Shown here one piece after another: positions 11,077 to 20,061 of a stretch of DNA of 64,000 nucleotides. Under the pieces are notes generated by a model. It had not been told where the DNA came from. It made no database searches and worked only from the letters and a program-made list of their open reading frames with translations. A program made the translations under genes and the position numbers. The stretch is from Thiocapsa bogorovii (GTDB lineage Bacteria > Pseudomonadota > Gammaproteobacteria > Chromatiales > Chromatiaceae): contig NZ_CP089309.1 in assembly GCF_021228795.1 (NCBI RefSeq), positions 4,895,501 through 4,959,500 of the forward strand, in the 5' to 3' direction. Within the stretch, counting starts at the first letter, position 1. The number at the start of each line of letters is the position of its first letter.

Positions 11077-11157
11077 TAACGTCGGGTGGACAAGGGCAGT
11101 CCACCAGCGCGGCGGCATCGCCGGGCTCGGTGGATTTCGCTCGCGCTCGTCCATTCT
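11077..11157. repeat. Dispersed ~80-bp inverted-repeat element, copy 1
   Basis: The segment contains GTCGGGTGGACAAG at the left, an internal AGTCCACCAGCGC, CTCGGTGGATTTCGCTCGCG, and CTCGTCCATTCTG at the right. The outer GGGTGGAC and GTCCA blocks and the inner TCCACC and GGTGGA blocks are inverted relative to each other, so the element can fold as a branched hairpin. A closely similar copy lies at 29919-30002. It fills the gap between the DUF29 remnant and maeB; no gene is seen in it. Confidence 0.6.
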
Positions 11158-11281
11158 GTCTGTCTTCGCTCTGGCCTGTGCAACGGTCGAGCTTGCCGAG
11201 CAAGGCATTCCCCGCCACAGACGCCTCTCATGACGTTGTCTGCCGAGCGTCAATCATCAACCACGGAACGTTTTCAAGCCC

Positions 11282-13669
11282 ATGACCTCAGATCTTTCCA
11301 CCTCCGAGCAGGCATTACGTGACGCCGCTCGGGAGTATCACCGTAGTCCCACTCACGGCAAGATCGCCGTCACGCCCTCCAAGCCTTTGTCGAATCAGCG
11401 CGATCTCTCGCTGGCCTACTCGCCGGGCGTGGCCTATCCCTGTCTCGATATCCAGGCCGATCCGGCGCTTGCCGCGGAGTACACCTCGCGCGGGAATCTG
11501 GTGGGCGTGGTGACCAACGGCACGGCTGTGCTCGGCCTGGGTGATATCGGTCCGTTGGCCGGCAAGCCCGTGATGGAGGGCAAGGGTTGCCTGTTCAAGA
11601 AATTCGCGGGCATCGACGTGTTCGACATCGAGCTGGCCGAGCGTGACCCGGAGAAGCTGGTGGAGATCATCGCCGCGCTCGAACCGACGCTGGGCGGGAT
11701 CAATCTGGAGGACATCAAGGCGCCGGAGTGCTTCTATATCGAGCGCGAGCTCAGCAAGCGCATGAACATTCCCGTGTTCCATGACGATCAACACGGCACG
11801 GCTATCATCTCCGGTGCCGCCTTGCTGAACGCCTTGGAGCTCGTCGGCAAGGCCATCGAGACAGTGAAGGTGGCCGTCTCGGGCGCCGGCGCGGCGGCGC
11901 TCGCCTGCGTCGACGTGATGGTCGGTCTGGGCATGCGACGCGAGCACGTCTTTATGGTCGATTCCAAGGGCGTGATCTACGAGGGTCGTCCGGGCGGGTT
12001 CGACCCATCCAAGGCACGCTATGCGCAGCAGACTGATGCACGCACCCTGGCCGACGTGGTCGACGGCGCCGATGTCTTTCTGGGTTGCTCCGCACCCGGC
12101 GTGCTGACCGTGGAGATGGTCAAGACCATGGCCGATCGGCCGATTATCCTGGCCCTGGCCAACCCCGAGCCGGAGATCCGCCCGGAGCTGGCCAAGCTCG
12201 CGCGGCCCGACTGCATCATCGCCACCGGCCGTTCGGACTACCCCAATCAGGTCAATAATGTCCTGTGCTTTCCCTATATCTTTCGTGGAGCACTCGACAG
12301 CGGCGCCACCAAGATCACGGCGGAGATGAAGCTTGCCTGCGTTCGCGAGATCGCCGATCTGGCCAAAAGCGAGACCAGCGCCGAAGTGGCGACGGCCTAT
12401 GCCGGGCAGGACCTGAGCTTCGGCCCCGACTACTTGATTCCCAAGCCCTTCGACACGCGCTTGATCCTGCGCATTGCGCCCGCTGTGGCCCAAGCCGCGT
12501 CCGACTCGGGGGTGGCCACCCGCCCCATTGCCGACATGCAGGCCTACAGGGACAGCCTGACGCTCTTCGTGTACCAGACCGGCATCCTGATGCGCCCGGT
12601 CATCAATGCCGCCAAGGCCCTGCCCGACACCAGAAAGCGCGTGGCCTTTGCCGACGGCGAGGACGAGCGCGCCCTGCGGGCCGCCCAGATCGCGCTCGAC
12701 GACCGCCTGGCTCGCCCCATCCTGATCGGACGTCCCGCCGTGATCCAGGCCCACATCGAGAAGGCCGGCCTGCGCATGCGGCTCGGGGAGGACGTCGAGA
12801 ACGTGAACCCCGAGCAGGATCCGCGCTTCCACCAATATTGGGAGCATTACCATCGACTCATGGGCCGCAACGGCGCCACGCCGGAGGTGGCCAAGGCGGC
12901 GGTGCGTCGCTCCAACACCATCATTGCCTCGTTGATGGTCGCCCTGGACCACGCCGACGCCATGATCTGCGGTCTGGCGGGCAGCTACGAGACCCATCTC
13001 GAACGCATCCATAGCATCATCGGTCTGCAGCCCGGAGTCAGCAATTATGCGGCCCTCAACGCGCTGATGACGGAACGCGGCGGGCCGCTCTTCATTGCCG
13101 ATACCTATGTCAACGAAGACCCCGGCGCGGAACAGCTGGCCGAGATTGCCTGGATGGCCGTACAGGAGATTCAACGCTTCGGTTTGCCGGCGAAGGTGGC
13201 CTTTCTCTCGCACTCGAGCTTCGGCTCATCCAAACGCGCTTCGGCCAAGAAGATGCGTCTGGCGCGTGACCTCTTCGTCGCCAGCCACCCCGAGATCGAA
13301 TGCGACGGCGAATTGCACGGCGATGCCGCGCTGGAGGAAGACATCCGCAGCCGGTACCTGGCAGAGACGACCCTCAGCGGCTCGGCGAACCTGCTGATCT
13401 GTCCGAACCTCGATGCCGCCAACATCCTCTACACCGTGCTCAAAACCACCACCAGCGGTGGTGTGACCGTGGGTCCGATCCTGATGGGCGCGGCCGCGAC
13501 GGCCTGTATCCTCACCCCGGCCGCGACCGTGCGACGCACCCTGAACATGACGACCTTGGCCGTGGCGAGCGCGGCCGCAGCTCGTCATGTACCCGAGGTC
13601 TCTCATACGAAGCCGGCCGGGGATCTGCCGGGAGGTTCGAACGGGCATGCCGGGGACACATCGGGATAG
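11282..13669 (+). CDS. maeB: NADP-dependent malic enzyme with C-terminal phosphotransacetylase domain
   Basis: MaeB decarboxylates malate to pyruvate with NADP. The 795-residue length is that of the hybrid form: malic enzyme domain (residues about 10-390, with [39 protein letters not shown], and the NADP loop [15 protein letters not shown]) joined to a phosphotransacetylase-like domain (about 440-765) that in E. coli MaeB has no transacetylase activity and senses acetyl-CoA. The last 30 residues are low-complexity ([16 protein letters not shown]). In a phototrophic sulfur bacterium it can supply NADPH and pyruvate from C4 acids. It is monocistronic as far as spacing shows. Confidence 0.93.
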   Translation: MTSDLSTSEQALRDAAREYHRSPTHGKIAVTPSKPLSNQRDLSLAYSPGVAYPCLDIQADPALAAEYTSRGNLVGVVTNGTAVLGLGDIGPLAGKPVMEGKGCLFKKFAGIDVFDIELAERDPEKLVEIIAALEPTLGGINLEDIKAPECFYIERELSKRMNIPVFHDDQHGTAIISGAALLNALELVGKAIETVKVAVSGAGAAALACVDVMVGLGMRREHVFMVDSKGVIYEGRPGGFDPSKARYAQQTDARTLADVVDGADVFLGCSAPGVLTVEMVKTMADRPIILALANPEPEIRPELAKLARPDCIIATGRSDYPNQVNNVLCFPYIFRGALDSGATKITAEMKLACVREIADLAKSETSAEVATAYAGQDLSFGPDYLIPKPFDTRLILRIAPAVAQAASDSGVATRPIADMQAYRDSLTLFVYQTGILMRPVINAAKALPDTRKRVAFADGEDERALRAAQIALDDRLARPILIGRPAVIQAHIEKAGLRMRLGEDVENVNPEQDPRFHQYWEHYHRLMGRNGATPEVAKAAVRRSNTIIASLMVALDHADAMICGLAGSYETHLERIHSIIGLQPGVSNYAALNALMTERGGPLFIADTYVNEDPGAEQLAEIAWMAVQEIQRFGLPAKVAFLSHSSFGSSKRASAKKMRLARDLFVASHPEIECDGELHGDAALEEDIRSRYLAETTLSGSANLLICPNLDAANILYTVLKTTTSGGVTVGPILMGAAATACILTPAATVRRTLNMTTLAVASAAAARHVPEVSHTKPAGDLPGGSNGHAGDTSG

Positions 13670-13772
13670 CCCTCGGATTGCGGCGATGGTCGCCATTCCT
13701 GCTCGCGATGCACGCTCGACTTGCCGTGGCTCGACGCGCGTTCGGCATCGGCTTTGGTCTCGCGGTTGGACG

Positions 13773-15446
13773 CTACGCGCGCGGAGTCAGGAGGCTTCGC
13801 CCCGAAAGGGGCCCCCGGACGGTCTGACCGACCAGATCGCAGACCGTCGGCGTCAAGTCGAAGGAGGATCGCACGCCGTGATCGCCGGACGCAATCTGTT
13901 GTGCGGCGAGGAAGGCGAAGCCGTACGGTCCGGTATGGCCGCCGGTGCGCCGGAAGGGCACAGGGCCGATGACTCCGAGACTCGGATGCTCGATGGCCGT
14001 GGCAATGGTGCCCCAGACCACCTCGAGGTCGGCATCGCTGCTGTTGAGCTTCAGCGGATCCTTGATCTCTTTTCGTCTGATCGCGGCGACCGCCGGTGCG
14101 TCAGTGCGCGGATCACGGCAGGCTCGCAGCACGTCCTCGATCTCGTCGCGGGTCGCCTCGTAGTCCTCGAGTGCGACCTGACCACGGCTTTCCCGACCGG
14201 CCAGGTTGAGTCGGATCCGCCCGTCGAAATACGACGGCAGAGCGAAGGCCTTCATCCTTGGCCAAAAGGAGCGGTAACGCACCACAGGCAACCACTCGAC
14301 CTCAGGCTGTAGAGGCTCCAGGACTTGAGCCGCATCCTGCGGAGCATGATGATGCGGAGATTTCGGCGCACTGCCTTTCAGGGGCCGGACAAGCTTTCGG
14401 CCAATGCGTCGCAACAGGCTCGAAGACCTCGTCCGCGGTGCGAGCGACGGATACCAGCGATACCAGTTGCGGCGACCACCTCCCCAGCCGTCCTCCTCGG
14501 GGATGTCGAGTACTGCGTCCGGGTCCGTGCGCCAGGCCTGCGGAGTCTCCAGCAACGACGATCCCGTCGAGTGTCGGTAGAGCAGCTCGGGAAGCAGGGC
14601 CATCGTTTGGACGTCGGAGGCGTTCGCGCCCATGCCGCCGATCGAAAAGGCCAGTACCTCGGCGTCGTCGACGGCATTCATGAGGCCGCCGATCACCGCA
14701 TCCGCGGCCTGGCAGATCTCCTTCAAGGCCTTGGCCGCGACTGAAGCAGACGGGTGAGCATGCATCGGGTGGTGCGGATCGACGCCGTGCCAGAGCCCCT
14801 CGATCGCCGCGTGAAACTCACCGAAACAGATCATGAACACGTCGCTGTCAGGTGTCTCCGCGATGAGCCAACGGGCCGCATCCAGCCTCGCCCGCAGCCC
14901 CTCGGCGAGCGCCTTTCCCATTCGGCGACAGTTCTCGGCGGAATAGGCCGGGGTCGTGTAGATCCAACCTGTCGATGGATACGCGCCGAACCGCTCGTGG
15001 AAGGCTTGCCCAAGGCTGTGCGGACGGGCGCAGAACGTCACTCCCGCGTCGTGCGAACCCCAGCCGACAATGCCCCGAGTCTTTGGGGAGCGGCCGAGAT
15101 TGAAATAGGGCGGGTCGAACACCGTCACCTTGACATCCAAGGATTCGAAGAAGGGAACACAGCGTGCACCTTCCTGCCAGACCCGGTAAGTCGCGGGATC
15201 GAACTCGATTGCGGACCAACGATCGGCGTCCTCGGGAGAAAGACCCGACGCGAAGTGCTCCCAGGCCAGCCCTACGCTCTGGGCCGATCCGTGGTCGAGC
15301 AAGAAACGCGCGCTGCGATCGCGAAGCGCTGAAAGCCAGGGCATCTCGCCGGCGTCCATGAGCCGGTTCAGGTAAGAAATCTCCGCACCGTCGAAGCCGA
15401 TGATCAGTAGGGGGCAGGTCCGGCGAGCCGATCTTGTTGAGGTCAT
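13773..15446 (-). CDS. Alkaline-phosphatase-superfamily protein, paralog A
   Basis: The 557-residue protein has the superfamily N-terminus PLLIIGFDGAEISYLNRLMD with the metal-binding Asp, then a possible nucleophile region QSVGLAWEHFASGLSP, a metal/His block FHAAIEGLWHGVDPHHPMH, SIGGMGANASDVQTMALLP, and a late HTGPYGFAF motif. These are phosphodiesterase/nucleotide-pyrophosphatase-like features; the true substrate is unknown and a glycan or glycolipid phospho-group is an inference from neighbours. It is paralogous along its whole length to the protein at 17335-18972. Where paralog B has Thr before GLAWEH, this copy has Val. The frame is open from a GTG at 15512, but ATG 15446 matches the paralog's start spacing. 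No signal peptide. Confidence 0.75.
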   Translation of the reverse strand: MTSTRSARRTCPLLIIGFDGAEISYLNRLMDAGEMPWLSALRDRSARFLLDHGSAQSVGLAWEHFASGLSPEDADRWSAIEFDPATYRVWQEGARCVPFFESLDVKVTVFDPPYFNLGRSPKTRGIVGWGSHDAGVTFCARPHSLGQAFHERFGAYPSTGWIYTTPAYSAENCRRMGKALAEGLRARLDAARWLIAETPDSDVFMICFGEFHAAIEGLWHGVDPHHPMHAHPSASVAAKALKEICQAADAVIGGLMNAVDDAEVLAFSIGGMGANASDVQTMALLPELLYRHSTGSSLLETPQAWRTDPDAVLDIPEEDGWGGGRRNWYRWYPSLAPRTRSSSLLRRIGRKLVRPLKGSAPKSPHHHAPQDAAQVLEPLQPEVEWLPVVRYRSFWPRMKAFALPSYFDGRIRLNLAGRESRGQVALEDYEATRDEIEDVLRACRDPRTDAPAVAAIRRKEIKDPLKLNSSDADLEVVWGTIATAIEHPSLGVIGPVPFRRTGGHTGPYGFAFLAAQQIASGDHGVRSSFDLTPTVCDLVGQTVRGPLSGRSLLTPRA

Positions 15447-15655
15447 GATGACATGATCGCCATAGGCGTTTGTGAGATATGACTTTTTCGCGAAGCATGT
15501 CACGCTGGGCACCCAGCTGCGCCCGTCCGGGACGGCATTCTAAACTTCTCGATCGCGCGGCGGGTTCGGGGTCGGGCCGCCTCGCGTCACAGTATTGTCA
15601 TCTGGGATACTATAACGCGTGTCCATGATCGACAAGCAAGCCGTACCTCCTCCAC

Positions 15656-16906
15656 TCAGGGCGTGCGACGGCGCATCCAGGGTCGGCCTCGGAATGCGCT
15701 CTCAAGCAGACGGGCGCTTCTTCCGGCATTCTCGATCGGCACATGACCCAGCACGCTCCGAAGCGCGGTGCGCTGTCTCCGAGTCCACTCGCATGCGAAT
15801 CGATAGGCGCCCTCCGACAAGGAGGCATATCTCGACGGGTCGCGTAGGATCGCGACGACGGCGGAGGCAAACGCCGTCGGGTCGTTTGCGACGACCAGAC
15901 CAGTGCCGGGCTTCAGCCCGGCGGCACCCAAGGCCGTGGTGACGACAGGCTTGCCGTACGCCAGGGCTTCGATGTTTTTGATCTTGAGACCGGTACCCGC
16001 GCGAACCGGATTGACCACGATGTCGACCGTCGCGTAGAGGGCCGCGAGTGACTCCACCCGCCCGAGAGCGATGACGCCATCTGTCTGCTCATCGGCCCCT
16101 TCGCCGATCGGACCGGCGAGGATCAGCTCGGCTTCGGGGATCTCGGCCCGAATGCGCGGGAGAATGAGGTCCTTGAGGACTGCAACCGCGTCCGCGTTGC
16201 TCTTGCAGACGGAACCCATGAACAACAAGCGGGCGCCTCCTGTACGCGCTGCCGGGCGCTTGACCGAGATCAGATGACCGACCGTAACGATCTCGCGGTT
16301 GGTCATCTGTCGAAAGCACTCGCCTTCTTCATCCTGAATGGCGAGGACCACGTCCGCACGGTCGAGGCCCTTGCGCTCCTCCCGAGGCGTGATCGAGTAA
16401 GAGCCGTAGCCATCAAAGTGGTCGATGAAACCCCGATGCCGGTTGCTGAAGAGATCGTGTGTGTCGATGACCTTCAAGGCATGGCCGGGGAAACAGCGCA
16501 GCGCCTTGGAGAAGAAGACATACTCGACGATGACGACATCGGGCCGCAGCGAAAGCCCAATCGTCCGGAATCTCGCATCGAGTCTGTTGTCGTACCAACC
16601 ATCCACGCTGCGGCGAAAAGCCGCTTCTCGGTCGAGCAGCTTCAGGAGCCTCCGACGCAAGCGGTATATCAAGGCTCGAGGTTGGCTGTAGGGTAGGGAG
16701 ATGAAGCGCTCTTGTCCCCAGCAGTCGGCCATCGCCGCGGGGTCTCCGATCTCGCGCTCGACATGAGCAAAATAAAACGCGTGGCCGAGGTCATTAATGT
16801 ACCGACCGAGCGCGGCAATCCGAGCTCTGTTCCCGGCCGTTGGTGGATGAGAGGGTATCGGCGAGATCATCAAGACCCGCTTCGCTGTCGGGACGGCCTG
16901 TCTCAT
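15656..16906 (-). CDS. GT-B glycosyltransferase (GT4-like)
   Basis: The 416-residue protein has a GT-B fold: N-terminal KRVLMISPIPSHPPTAGNRA, the domain-1 stretch RPDVVIVEYVFFSKALRCFPG, LKVIDTHDLFSNRHRGF, and in domain 2 RLLFMGSVCKSNADAVAVLK, ELILAGPIGEG, ALYATVDIVVNPVRAGTGLK and KNIEALAYGKPVVTT, with Glu in the expected nucleotide-sugar-binding place. ATG 16906 has AAGGA 7 nt upstream; an upstream ATG at 16930 is less likely. It precedes paralog A on the same strand, about 210 bp away, forming one arm of the divergent locus. Donor and acceptor are unknown; surface polysaccharide synthesis is the likely pathway. Confidence 0.82.
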   Translation of the reverse strand: MRQAVPTAKRVLMISPIPSHPPTAGNRARIAALGRYINDLGHAFYFAHVEREIGDPAAMADCWGQERFISLPYSQPRALIYRLRRRLLKLLDREAAFRRSVDGWYDNRLDARFRTIGLSLRPDVVIVEYVFFSKALRCFPGHALKVIDTHDLFSNRHRGFIDHFDGYGSYSITPREERKGLDRADVVLAIQDEEGECFRQMTNREIVTVGHLISVKRPAARTGGARLLFMGSVCKSNADAVAVLKDLILPRIRAEIPEAELILAGPIGEGADEQTDGVIALGRVESLAALYATVDIVVNPVRAGTGLKIKNIEALAYGKPVVTTALGAAGLKPGTGLVVANDPTAFASAVVAILRDPSRYASLSEGAYRFACEWTRRQRTALRSVLGHVPIENAGRSARLLESAFRGRPWMRRRTP

Positions 16907-17334
16907 TTCGGATCCTTCGGTTTCAAGCACCTGGCGTTTGAAATCAGGCCATGCTCTAACGCCCGGCGGTAGTTTCGAGGACGGCGTTCATCGCGACAAT
17001 GACCGCCGACCCTTCTGGAATCCTTGTGGAGACGACCTGGAATCGCCGATGACTGTCGGGGATCGGGTTCCGACGGATGCTTGCCCGAGCCATCCGATGA
17101 CCGAATGTGCTCAAACTCCGGAGGCAACCATATAGCAACGGATCCTAGCGCCGCAAGAAAACCGCCGCTTGCGAGACAGGAGCTCGACCGCTCGAGGTAA
17201 TCGGTACGCCGAAAAAAACGGATCAGCCGCAGAACAAAGAGGCGGGCCGGCCCCGCGGGGCGGGTTCGGCCGAGGTTGTTGCGATCCATTCCGCTTATAC
17301 TCACGTCTATCGCAGCCGAACAGGACCAGCAACC
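16907..17334. promoter_or_regulatory. 428-bp divergent intergenic region of the glycan locus
   Basis: This gene-free interval separates the leftward GT arm from the rightward paralog B arm and must hold both promoters. A TATACT box lies at 17296-17301, 34 bp before the ATG of paralog B, but no convincing -35 hexamer is spaced correctly from it. A GC-rich block with GGCCCCGCGGGG symmetry lies at about 17247-17260. I see no small gene. Confidence 0.35.
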
Positions 17335-18972
17335 ATGGCTGAAGCGACAGCATCCGGGGCAGCAAGTCGACCCCGCCTTCTCATCATCGGCCTCGACGGA
17401 TTGGAGATCCGCTATGCGGAACGACTCATGGACAGGGGTGAGTTGCCGGCACTCGCGGCCTTGCGGGCCAGGAGCGCATGCTTTCGGCTGGACCACGGAC
17501 CGGCTCAGCGCACCGGATTGGCCTGGGAGCACTTCGCATCGGGTCTCTCGCCGGCGGGGGCGAGACGCCGGTCCGCGGTCGAGTTCGACCCAGGGAACTA
17601 CAAGACCTGGCAGGAAGGCGCACGATTCAAGCCGTTCCTAGAGCAGATCGATGCCCGCGTCACGGTCTTCGACGCGCCCTACGTGGATCTGCGCCGGACT
17701 ACGGAGATGCGCGGCGTGGTCGGCTGGGGTGCCCACGATCCAGGTACAGAGCCGAACGGGCGGCCAGATAAGCTATCGCGGTCGTTTCAGGATAGATTCG
17801 GCCCCTACCCGGCCGCCGAATGGACCTACACCACGCCCGCCTACTGCGCGGCGACCTGCGAATCGATGGGCCGGGCCCTCGCCGCGGCGGTGGAGCGCAG
17901 ACTGGAGGCCGCCCTGTGGATGCTGCAGTCCGTCCCGGACACAGACGTCTTTTTCGTGGTCACCGGGGAATTGCACTCCGCCATCGAGGGTCTCTGGCAT
18001 GGGGTCGATCCGAATCACCCCCTACATACCCATCCATCGGCCCCTGCGGCCGCGAAGGCCCTGCTGGAGGTGCACCGGGCGGTCGACCGATTTGTCGCGC
18101 GGCTGGCCGAGGCGTGCCGGGGATGGGACCTGCTCGCGTTCGCGATGGGCGGCATGGGGACAAACACCTCCGATCTGCAGAGCATGGCCTTGCTCCCGGA
18201 ACTGCTCTTTCGGGAAGCATTCGGTCGGCCTCTGCTGCAGATCCCCTCGGACTGGACTCGGGAGCCGGATACCGTCCTGCACCTCGATCCGCAGGACGGC
18301 TGGAGCAATGCCCGGAACTGGTTTCCCGCGCCGGGGCGCTCTGCGCGCCTCGCTCAACGGCTGCGACGCTCGGTGCGCCGCTTACTCCCGCCGGCGGCGC
18401 GCCCGGCCAACCCTCTCGGCCCTTTCCGGAGCCCGTTGAACTGGCAGCCGACGACACGCTATGCCGGTTGGTGGTCGCAGATGAATGCCTTCGCGTTGCC
18501 GTCATTCTATGACGGGCGCATTCGGATCAACCTCCGAGGCAGAGAAGGGGAGGGTCGAGTCGATCCAGACGCATACGCCCGGATTCTCGACTGCCTGGAG
18601 ACCTTGCTCGGCGAATGCCGAGACCCGCTCACCGATGCGCCTGCGGTCGCGTATTTCGAGCGCCCGAGCGTCGAGGATCCCTTTGCGCTGGACAGCAGCG
18701 ATGCCGACTTGACCGTGGTTTGGAGCTCGCCCGCCGCCGCCCTGATCCATCCGAGACATGGAATGATCGGGCCGCTTCCCTATCGCCGCACCGGCGGACA
18801 TACCGGCCCGCATGGCGTCGCCTATCTGGCTGCGTCGTCGATCGCAACGGGGGACTACGGCGAGCGTTCCTCCTTCGACATCGCCCCGACGGTCGCCGAT
18901 CTCGTCGGAGCACGCAGCGACTCGAGACTCTCGGGTCGGAGCTTGCTGTGTGATGTCGGAGGAAGCGTCTGA
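17335..18972 (+). CDS. Alkaline-phosphatase-superfamily protein, paralog B
   Basis: The 545-residue protein is co-linear with paralog A: PRLLIIGLDGLEIRYAERLM at the N-terminus, RTGLAWEHFASGLSP with a Thr in the putative nucleophile position, LHSAIEGLWHGVDPNHPLH, AMGGMGTNTSDLQSMALLP, and RRTGGHTGPHGVAYLAASS. The superfamily uses two metals and a Ser/Thr nucleophile to cleave phosphate or sulfate esters. No signal peptide is visible, so it should act in the cytosol, perhaps on lipid-linked or nucleotide-linked glycan precursors. ATG 17335 is the only sensible start. The GT2 gene follows after 3 bp, so the two are co-translated. Confidence 0.78.
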   Translation: MAEATASGAASRPRLLIIGLDGLEIRYAERLMDRGELPALAALRARSACFRLDHGPAQRTGLAWEHFASGLSPAGARRRSAVEFDPGNYKTWQEGARFKPFLEQIDARVTVFDAPYVDLRRTTEMRGVVGWGAHDPGTEPNGRPDKLSRSFQDRFGPYPAAEWTYTTPAYCAATCESMGRALAAAVERRLEAALWMLQSVPDTDVFFVVTGELHSAIEGLWHGVDPNHPLHTHPSAPAAAKALLEVHRAVDRFVARLAEACRGWDLLAFAMGGMGTNTSDLQSMALLPELLFREAFGRPLLQIPSDWTREPDTVLHLDPQDGWSNARNWFPAPGRSARLAQRLRRSVRRLLPPAARPANPLGPFRSPLNWQPTTRYAGWWSQMNAFALPSFYDGRIRINLRGREGEGRVDPDAYARILDCLETLLGECRDPLTDAPAVAYFERPSVEDPFALDSSDADLTVVWSSPAAALIHPRHGMIGPLPYRRTGGHTGPHGVAYLAASSIATGDYGERSSFDIAPTVADLVGARSDSRLSGRSLLCDVGGSV

Positions 18973-18975
18973 GTC

Positions 18976-19917
18976 ATGTCCATGGAGATGTTGCGGATCA
19001 GCGCCGTGGTCTGCACCCACAATCGGGTCGAGCATCTGGCGGAGGTCTTGCGCAGCTTGCAGGAACAGACACTGGACCCGGAACGGTTCGAGATCTTGGT
19101 CGTCGACAACCGCTCGAATGACGGAACGGCGGCCCTGGTGCGGGACATCGCAGAGAAGCAGTCCAATCTGCGCTATCTGCTCGAGCCCGAGATCGGCCTC
19201 AGCCACGCCCGCAATCTGGGTTGGCGCAACGCACGAGCGCCGTTCGTCGCCTATCTGGACGACGACGCCGTCGCGGCTCCAGACTGGCTGGAGCGGATCA
19301 GCCTGGCCTTCGAACGTGTTCTCCCGACTCCCGGCTGCGTCTGCGGTCGCGTCGCACCGATCTGGGGCAAAGACCGGCCGGCCTGGTTGAACGACAGGCT
19401 CGGCCGTTATTTCTCGATCCTCGAGCGGCAGGATCCGCCCGGATGGCTGGCCGACAATGCGTTCTGCGGTGCCAATATGGCCTTCCCCCGAGCCGTTCTG
19501 GCGAAGCTCGACGGCTTCGATACCGCGCTGGGCCGGCGAGGTGCGAACCTTCTTTCCAACGAAGAGCTACTGATGAGCAAGCGCCTTCGTGCGAGCGGCC
19601 CAGGGATCTACTATGATCCGGCCATCGCGGTGCGACACCATATCGCGGCCGCCCGCTTGACGCGCGGTTGGATTATACGCCGGGTCTACTGGCAGGGCGT
19701 CTCCGACGCGATCGTCTGGCGACGGCTCGAGGCGCCCGATACAACACATCGACTGAAGGCAGCAGTCAGGTCGCTCCGGCCGATCTTCGTGCTCGGTGGT
19801 CGATTGGCCCGCAACTTGGCGCGCGGTGATACAAAGCGCGTCTTCGACGCCGCGCTTCGGCTCGTCGGCCGAGGCGGCTATCTGATCGGGCTGCTCGCAC
19901 TCGAGCATGCGCCCTAG
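18976..19917 (+). CDS. Family 2 glycosyltransferase
   Basis: The 313-residue protein is a GT-A inverting transferase: ISAVVCTHNRVEHLAEVLRS, EILVVDNRSNDGTAALVRD, LSHARNLGWRNARAPFVAYL ending in the DDD metal-binding motif (YLDDDAVAAP), and a C-terminal acceptor part with NAFCGANMAFPR and SNEELLMSKRLRASG (the ED-type catalytic acid). There are no membrane helices apart from weak hydrophobicity near the C-terminus. It is 3 bp downstream of paralog B and shares its transcript. It likely adds one sugar to a surface glycan handled by this locus. Confidence 0.85.
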   Translation: MSMEMLRISAVVCTHNRVEHLAEVLRSLQEQTLDPERFEILVVDNRSNDGTAALVRDIAEKQSNLRYLLEPEIGLSHARNLGWRNARAPFVAYLDDDAVAAPDWLERISLAFERVLPTPGCVCGRVAPIWGKDRPAWLNDRLGRYFSILERQDPPGWLADNAFCGANMAFPRAVLAKLDGFDTALGRRGANLLSNEELLMSKRLRASGPGIYYDPAIAVRHHIAAARLTRGWIIRRVYWQGVSDAIVWRRLEAPDTTHRLKAAVRSLRPIFVLGGRLARNLARGDTKRVFDAALRLVGRGGYLIGLLALEHAP

Positions 19918-20061
19918 ATCCGGCAGTTGGCCGTTTTGTGCTTCATGCAAGGTCTTGACGGCCTTGGCGATCGTGTTCGTTTCAGAGAATTGCCTGCATC
20001 CAGGTGGCGACCCGCGCTCGGATGCTCGACGGGCGTTCGGCATCGCCGTTGTATTGTATCC

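Noticed and set aside
11315-13213. 632-codon minus-strand open frame
   Set aside because: Shadow of maeB, His/Gly/Arg-rich with no recognisable domain.
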